The notes below the pieces were generated by a model. The model had not been told where the DNA came from and made no database searches. It saw only the letters and a program-made list of their open reading frames with translations. 12,315 nt of DNA, taken from NCBI GenBank assembly GCA_027490415.1, contig JAIXYD010000056.1:1-12315 (forward strand). Reading direction: 5' to 3'. Shown piece after piece: positions 9,768 through 12,315 of this stretch (positions are counted from its first letter, which is position 1; the number at the start of each line of letters is the position of its first letter). The DNA is from Streptomycetaceae bacterium (GTDB lineage: Bacteria; Actinomycetota; Actinomycetes; Nanopelagicales; Nanopelagicaceae). A program made the translations under genes and the position numbers.

Positions 9768-9971
9768 TTAGAGAACGAATGCAAGAACGAGTCCGAATAG
9801 GGCGAGAGCTTCAGCCATAGCAAATCCGAGGAATGCGATTGGCTGGAGAACGCTACGCGCTTCAGGCTGACGAGCTACACCATTGATGTATGCAGCAAAG
9901 ATCATTCCCACTGCGAGGCCTGGGCCGATTGCAGCAAGTCCATATCCGACGAGGTTGAGTGTGCCTGTCAT
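9768..9971 (-). CDS. atpE: ATP synthase Fo subunit c (H+-type proteolipid)
   Basis: Subunit c forms the membrane ring turned by ion flow. The 67-residue hairpin has helix 1 with the Gly-rich packing motif ([10 protein letters not shown], 13-22), the polar loop ARQPEA (33-38), and helix 2 with the ion-carrying Glu54 in [12 protein letters not shown] (49-60). In Na+-type rings (Ilyobacter) a Gln in helix 1 and a Ser after the Glu bind sodium; the matching positions here are Val21 and Ala55, so it should carry protons. Glu rather than Asp is usual outside enterobacteria. AAAGG lies 7 nt before the ATG. It is short because there are almost no residues outside the two helices. Confidence 0.98.
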   Translation of the reverse strand: MTGTLNLVGYGLAAIGPGLAVGMIFAAYINGVARQPEARSVLQPIAFLGFAMAEALALFGLVLAFVL

Positions 9972-10022
9972 TTTATTACCTTTCCTATCTTCACGTTAGA
10001 AGTGTTCCAACGGAATTCTTGT

Positions 10023-10811
10023 TTAGTGCTCGTCGGCGAGGCCGCCGGCGATGTAGAGGGCTGTGAGCAGAGTAAAGATGTACGCCTGGAGACATTGCAC
10101 CAGGAATTCGAAGAATGTGAGTGCGATACCCATACCAAAGGCGAAGAAACCAACGGCCTTCATGGCGATTGCTCCTTGTAGCAAGTGCTCTCCACCAAGA
10201 ATAAAGATCATGAGAAGAAGGTGGCCCGCGAACATATTTGCAAAGAGACGCAGTGAAAGAGTTAGCGGTCGAACAACTAAGAATGTCGCGATTTCAATGG
10301 GAGTAAGCAAAATGTAAACAGGCTTTGGAACACCTGGCATAAACATAATGTCTTTTACATACTTCTTAATTCCTTGCTTGCGAATTCCCACATAGTGAAA
10401 GACACCGAAGGTGATAATTCCAAGAACGTATGCAAAGGAGATACGAGAGAAAGATGGGAACTGAAGGAAAGGAACAATTCCAAAAATGTTGTTAGTTAAA
10501 ATGAATGTGAAGAGTGAGAACAGGTAAGGCATGAAGCGCTTGAAGTCATGGCCCAAGATTTCTTGTCCCAGATCTTTGCGCACAAAACCATAAACAAGTT
10601 CGCCAGCAAATTGGAATTTTGATGGAACTACTGCAGCTTTGCGAGCTGACAATGAGAAGAAAAGTGAGACTAAAAGGACTGAAAGTAAAACCAGCAAAAT
10701 AGGTTTTGTAATAAATGGAATGTTTTCAAAAATTGGAGGGAGAACGAAATCTACGCTGCTAGGTGGGACGAATTCATCGCCCTTAGCGCTGAAAACAGAT
10801 AACGCGCGCAC
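10023..10811 (-). CDS. atpB: ATP synthase Fo subunit a (proton channel)
   Basis: Subunit a forms the two proton half-channels next to the c-ring. The protein is about 262 residues with five to six membrane helices. The essential Arg lies in LTLSLRLFANMFAGH (Arg188 counted from the start chosen here). The conserved TNNIFGIVPF (about 106-115) and the C-terminal QAYIFTLLTALYIAGG are also present. An in-frame GTG two codons upstream (10817) touches the AAAAGGA site with no spacing, whereas the GTG at 10811 has it at 6 nt, so I take 10811 as the start. It is the first F-type gene after the long leader, and atpE follows after a 51-bp gap. Confidence 0.95.
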   Translation of the reverse strand: MRALSVFSAKGDEFVPPSSVDFVLPPIFENIPFITKPILLVLLSVLLVSLFFSLSARKAAVVPSKFQFAGELVYGFVRKDLGQEILGHDFKRFMPYLFSLFTFILTNNIFGIVPFLQFPSFSRISFAYVLGIITFGVFHYVGIRKQGIKKYVKDIMFMPGVPKPVYILLTPIEIATFLVVRPLTLSLRLFANMFAGHLLLMIFILGGEHLLQGAIAMKAVGFFAFGMGIALTFFEFLVQCLQAYIFTLLTALYIAGGLADEH

Positions 10812-10817
10812 TAGCAC

Positions 10818-10824
10818 TCCTTTT
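10818..10824 (-). promoter_or_regulatory. Ribosome binding site that decides the atpB start
   Basis: On the - strand AAAAGGA directly abuts GTG (10817) and lies 6 nt before a second in-frame GTG (10811). Normal Shine-Dalgarno spacing favours the second GTG. Confidence 0.65.
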
Positions 10825-10983
10825 GAAATTTAGGGAAGATCGCATGTGTCGGAGGGGGATCTCCGCCCCAAACCTTAGGTCAAAGTACGCTGAAGTGCGA
10901 AATCTAAAGGGGCCAAAAGCCGCGTGCCTTATGGGTATTTACAGGTGGTACTGGTCACCTTTACGCAGGAGCTGACCTAGGCC
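10825..10983 (-). promoter_or_regulatory. Untranslated leader/intergenic region upstream of atpB
   Basis: This is the longest stretch without a gene in the window, in a neighbourhood where other gaps are 2-51 bp. No convincing -35/-10 pair is seen on the - strand: TTGACC (10878-10883) has no good -10 at normal spacing, and TAAGGT next to it has no good -35. It can form a small stem CGGAG/CTCCG (10850-10854 with 10861-10865, loop of 6). An alternative GGGG/CCCC pairing (10855-10858 with 10866-10869) would exclude the first. An imperfect palindrome, AGGTG...CACCT, lies at 10943-10960. It may hold an internal promoter or an RNA control element for the eight atp genes, but nothing recognisable as a known riboswitch. 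Confidence 0.35.
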
Positions 10984-11172
10984 CTAGCGTCCAAATCGAA
11001 GCCAGACGAGGTAGAGACCTCCGCCCATTCCCATCAATATGCCGACCAGGGTCAGATAAGAGGTATTGAAAAATCTATCCGCAAAGTAGCCGACCCCACC
11101 CCAGAAAAGAAGTCCAGAAAGTAGGTAGCCCAGGATGGTCCAAATAGCTGATTCGTCAGATCTCTTACTCAT
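10984..11172 (-). CDS. AtpZ/AtpI-family small membrane protein
   Basis: The 62-residue protein has two membrane helices (about 11-31 and 38-58). The first has a Gly-rich face (GYLLSGLLFWGGVGYF) followed by ADRFF, and the second is Gly/Met-rich and ends in WLRFGR. This matches the AtpZ-type pattern (ATPase gene 1 family: LGYLL.G...GG..GW..DR), small proteins encoded ahead of Fo genes and linked to ATP synthase assembly or Mg2+/Ca2+ supply. It starts by ATGA overlap with the preceding gene and has AGAGGAG 5 nt upstream. It is followed by the atpB leader. The family call rests on pattern and position only; the function in Actinobacteria is not settled. Confidence 0.8.
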   Translation of the reverse strand: MSKRSDESAIWTILGYLLSGLLFWGGVGYFADRFFNTSYLTLVGILMGMGGGLYLVWLRFGR

Positions 11173-11630
11173 TGCGACTCCTCTGTAGATGTCTCATCTT
11201 TTTGCTTAGGGGGTAATGGTAGATGAGTTTTTAAAGATAGATACCCCTTTATCTCCCCGCCTAACCATGCTGCGGTTAAGGCAATTGCGCTAATTCCAAA
11301 GGAATTTCGGTCAATCGTCTCTTCTGGGGTGAACTTATCCAGAATGATGAGAAAGCTTCCAATCACCGTGAGTTTGGTGACGTATGAAAAGAGCGCTAGC
11401 GCCATAGTCGCCATCGGGTCAATATTTCGCGAAAGTTTTGAAACTAGAAGATGAACGAGGAAGAAAACGACAACAACAAATTGAGCAACTAGCGCTCCGT
11501 AGAATCCATTGATTCCCTTAAAGAGTGAGAAGAGTGCAAGACAACCAATACCAACAATAACTGTAGGGATAAGTGCCGCTTTAAGCATGGCACTCTCATT
11601 GGTAATCTGAGATGAATCTTTATTCGACAT
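11169..11630 (-). CDS. AtpI-like four-helix membrane protein (Rv1303 type)
   Basis: This 153-residue protein has four predicted membrane helices (about 16-36, 44-64, 73-97, 108-128) and a hydrophilic, Lys/Glu-rich tail. Size, topology and position between a WecA-like transferase and atpB match the actinobacterial protein annotated as ATP synthase protein I or Rv1303-like. Bacterial AtpI proteins are thought to help c-ring assembly or stability; whether this one does is inference. The ATG at 11630 has GGAAGG 5 nt upstream and overlaps the end of the upstream gene by 11 bp. The stop overlaps the AtpZ-like start by 4 bp, so the three genes look tightly coupled. Confidence 0.78.
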   Translation of the reverse strand: MSNKDSSQITNESAMLKAALIPTVIVGIGCLALFSLFKGINGFYGALVAQFVVVVFFLVHLLVSKLSRNIDPMATMALALFSYVTKLTVIGSFLIILDKFTPEETIDRNSFGISAIALTAAWLGGEIKGYLSLKTHLPLPPKQKDETSTEESQ

Positions 11631-12315
11631 GTGCGCCTTCCGATTCAGGTTTTCTCTCTTTGTACATCTTAGATTTTCCGCGAGAAAAAATTACTGTGAA
11701 AGTAAATAAAACGGCCGCAACCATTGCCGCTACCCATGTTGGTGCAAATGCTAATACCGTAACGGGAAATGCAATCGTTGCGGTCCAGAGGTACATGATG
11801 AAAGCCGTTCGCTGTTGGGTATTTCCTGCGCGCATAATCCTGTGATGCAGATGTTCTTTATCTGATGAAAATGGTGACTTACCCGCCTTAATTCTGCGCA
11901 CGATTGCGAGCATCAAGTCTGCAAGCGGAATTGCAAGGACGGCAAAGGGTAGAAGCAATGGCAGCGTTGCAGGTCCAAGCTTTTCTGCTGAGATTGCATT
12001 GGGATCTACCTGTCCGGTCAATGTGATTGCTGAAGCAGCCAACATCAACCCCAGGAACATTGAGCCGGAGTCACCCATAAAGATCGCTGCAGGGTGAGTG
12101 TTGTGGGCTAAGAATCCAATGCAGACACCTACGAGAATTGCTGTAATTAATGATGGGGCACCAGCGCGACTAAAACCATAGACAACGGCTAAAAGATAAG
12201 CGAAGGCGAAGAATGCCAATCCAGAGATAGCCACGATTCCAGCAGCCAATCCATCAAGACCATCAATGAAATTAACTGCATTGATGGTTACAAGAACGAT
12301 AAGAACGGTTACGAG
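11620..12315 (-). CDS. WecA/TagO-family polyprenyl-phosphate sugar-1-phosphate transferase, C-terminal part
   Basis: The frame is open to the window edge, so the N-terminus is missing; 231 residues are visible. It belongs to the MraY/WecA membrane transferases, which move a sugar-1-phosphate (often GlcNAc-1-P) from a UDP-sugar to a polyprenyl phosphate to begin a cell-wall or surface glycan. Visible marks are NAVNFIDGLDGLAAG (visible residues 12-26, catalytic Asp region), IFMGDSGS (about 78-85), and DKEHLHHR (about 152-159), the cytoplasmic His loop that separates WecA/TagO from MraY. Several membrane helices lie between. In mycobacteria the equivalent gene (rfe/wecA, Rv1302) starts arabinogalactan linker synthesis and also sits just ahead of the atp genes. 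Which glycan is made here is unknown. The end overlaps the next gene by 11 bp. Confidence 0.92.
   Translation of the reverse strand, partial: LVTVLIVLVTINAVNFIDGLDGLAAGIVAISGLAFFAFAYLLAVVYGFSRAGAPSLITAILVGVCIGFLAHNTHPAAIFMGDSGSMFLGLMLAASAITLTGQVDPNAISAEKLGPATLPLLLPFAVLAIPLADLMLAIVRRIKAGKSPFSSDKEHLHHRIMRAGNTQQRTAFIMYLWTATIAFPVTVLAFAPTWVAAMVAAVLFTFTVIFSRGKSKMYKERKPESEGAHVE

Noticed and set aside
10878..10883. TTGACC as a -35 box for an atp promoter (- strand)
   Set aside because: The sequence at 16-18 nt downstream is GC-rich and offers no -10 box.
10977..10987. CTAGG-C-CCTAG palindrome at the end of the AtpZ-like gene as a terminator
   Set aside because: The loop would be a single base and there is no T-run; as RNA it would not form a stable terminator.

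Overview
The window looks like a chromosomal housekeeping region from a small-genome actinobacterium. Several things point to Actinobacteria. The gene order is wecA-like transferase, small membrane proteins, then atpB-E-F-H-A-G-D-C, which resembles the rfe-Rv1303-atp cluster of mycobacteria. The F1 delta subunit is of the long type, and MurA carries Asp in place of the usual catalytic-loop Cys. Base composition is close to balanced (upper 40s % GC by eye), genes are packed with overlaps or gaps of a few bases, and two genes appear to use leaderless starts. This fits a streamlined aquatic actinobacterium (Nanopelagicales/acI-like) better than a high-GC soil relative. The lineage is inference; no rRNA or other marker gene is present.

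Left part (1-1319, + strand): the 3' end of an ABC-2 type transporter permease, translationally coupled to a secreted protein with a low-complexity Ser/Ala/Thr/Lys/Pro linker and an unrecognised C-terminal domain. Next, on the - strand (1323-1895), is a PduO-type cob(I)alamin adenosyltransferase. It is divergent from murA (1940-3217, +), and the 44 bp between them is built on a tandem 15/16-bp repeat carrying a TANNNT -10 box for each direction. murA is followed by glpX (3223-4134, +), a class II fructose-1,6-bisphosphatase.

Right part (4137-12315, - strand): a long ATP synthase transcription unit, read right to left. It begins with the C-terminal part of a WecA/TagO-family undecaprenyl/decaprenyl-phosphate sugar-1-phosphate transferase (cut by the window end), then an AtpI-like four-helix membrane protein and an AtpZ-like two-helix protein. 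A roughly 170-base leader follows, the longest non-coding stretch, and then a, c, b, delta, alpha, gamma, beta and epsilon. Together these encode a complete H+-type F1Fo ATP synthase. Its epsilon subunit is only 83 residues and lacks the C-terminal helical hairpin, while alpha keeps a roughly 30-residue C-terminal tail. The atp operon runs tail to tail into glpX with a 2-bp gap inside a perfect 15-bp inverted repeat.

I see no mobile element, CRISPR, tRNA, rRNA or defence-type system. The points worth a second look are variations on core machinery (MurA active site, epsilon truncation, alpha tail, duplicated delta domain), the duplicated divergent promoter, the atpB leader and the unknown secreted protein. 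I do not see evidence of an undescribed multi-gene system.
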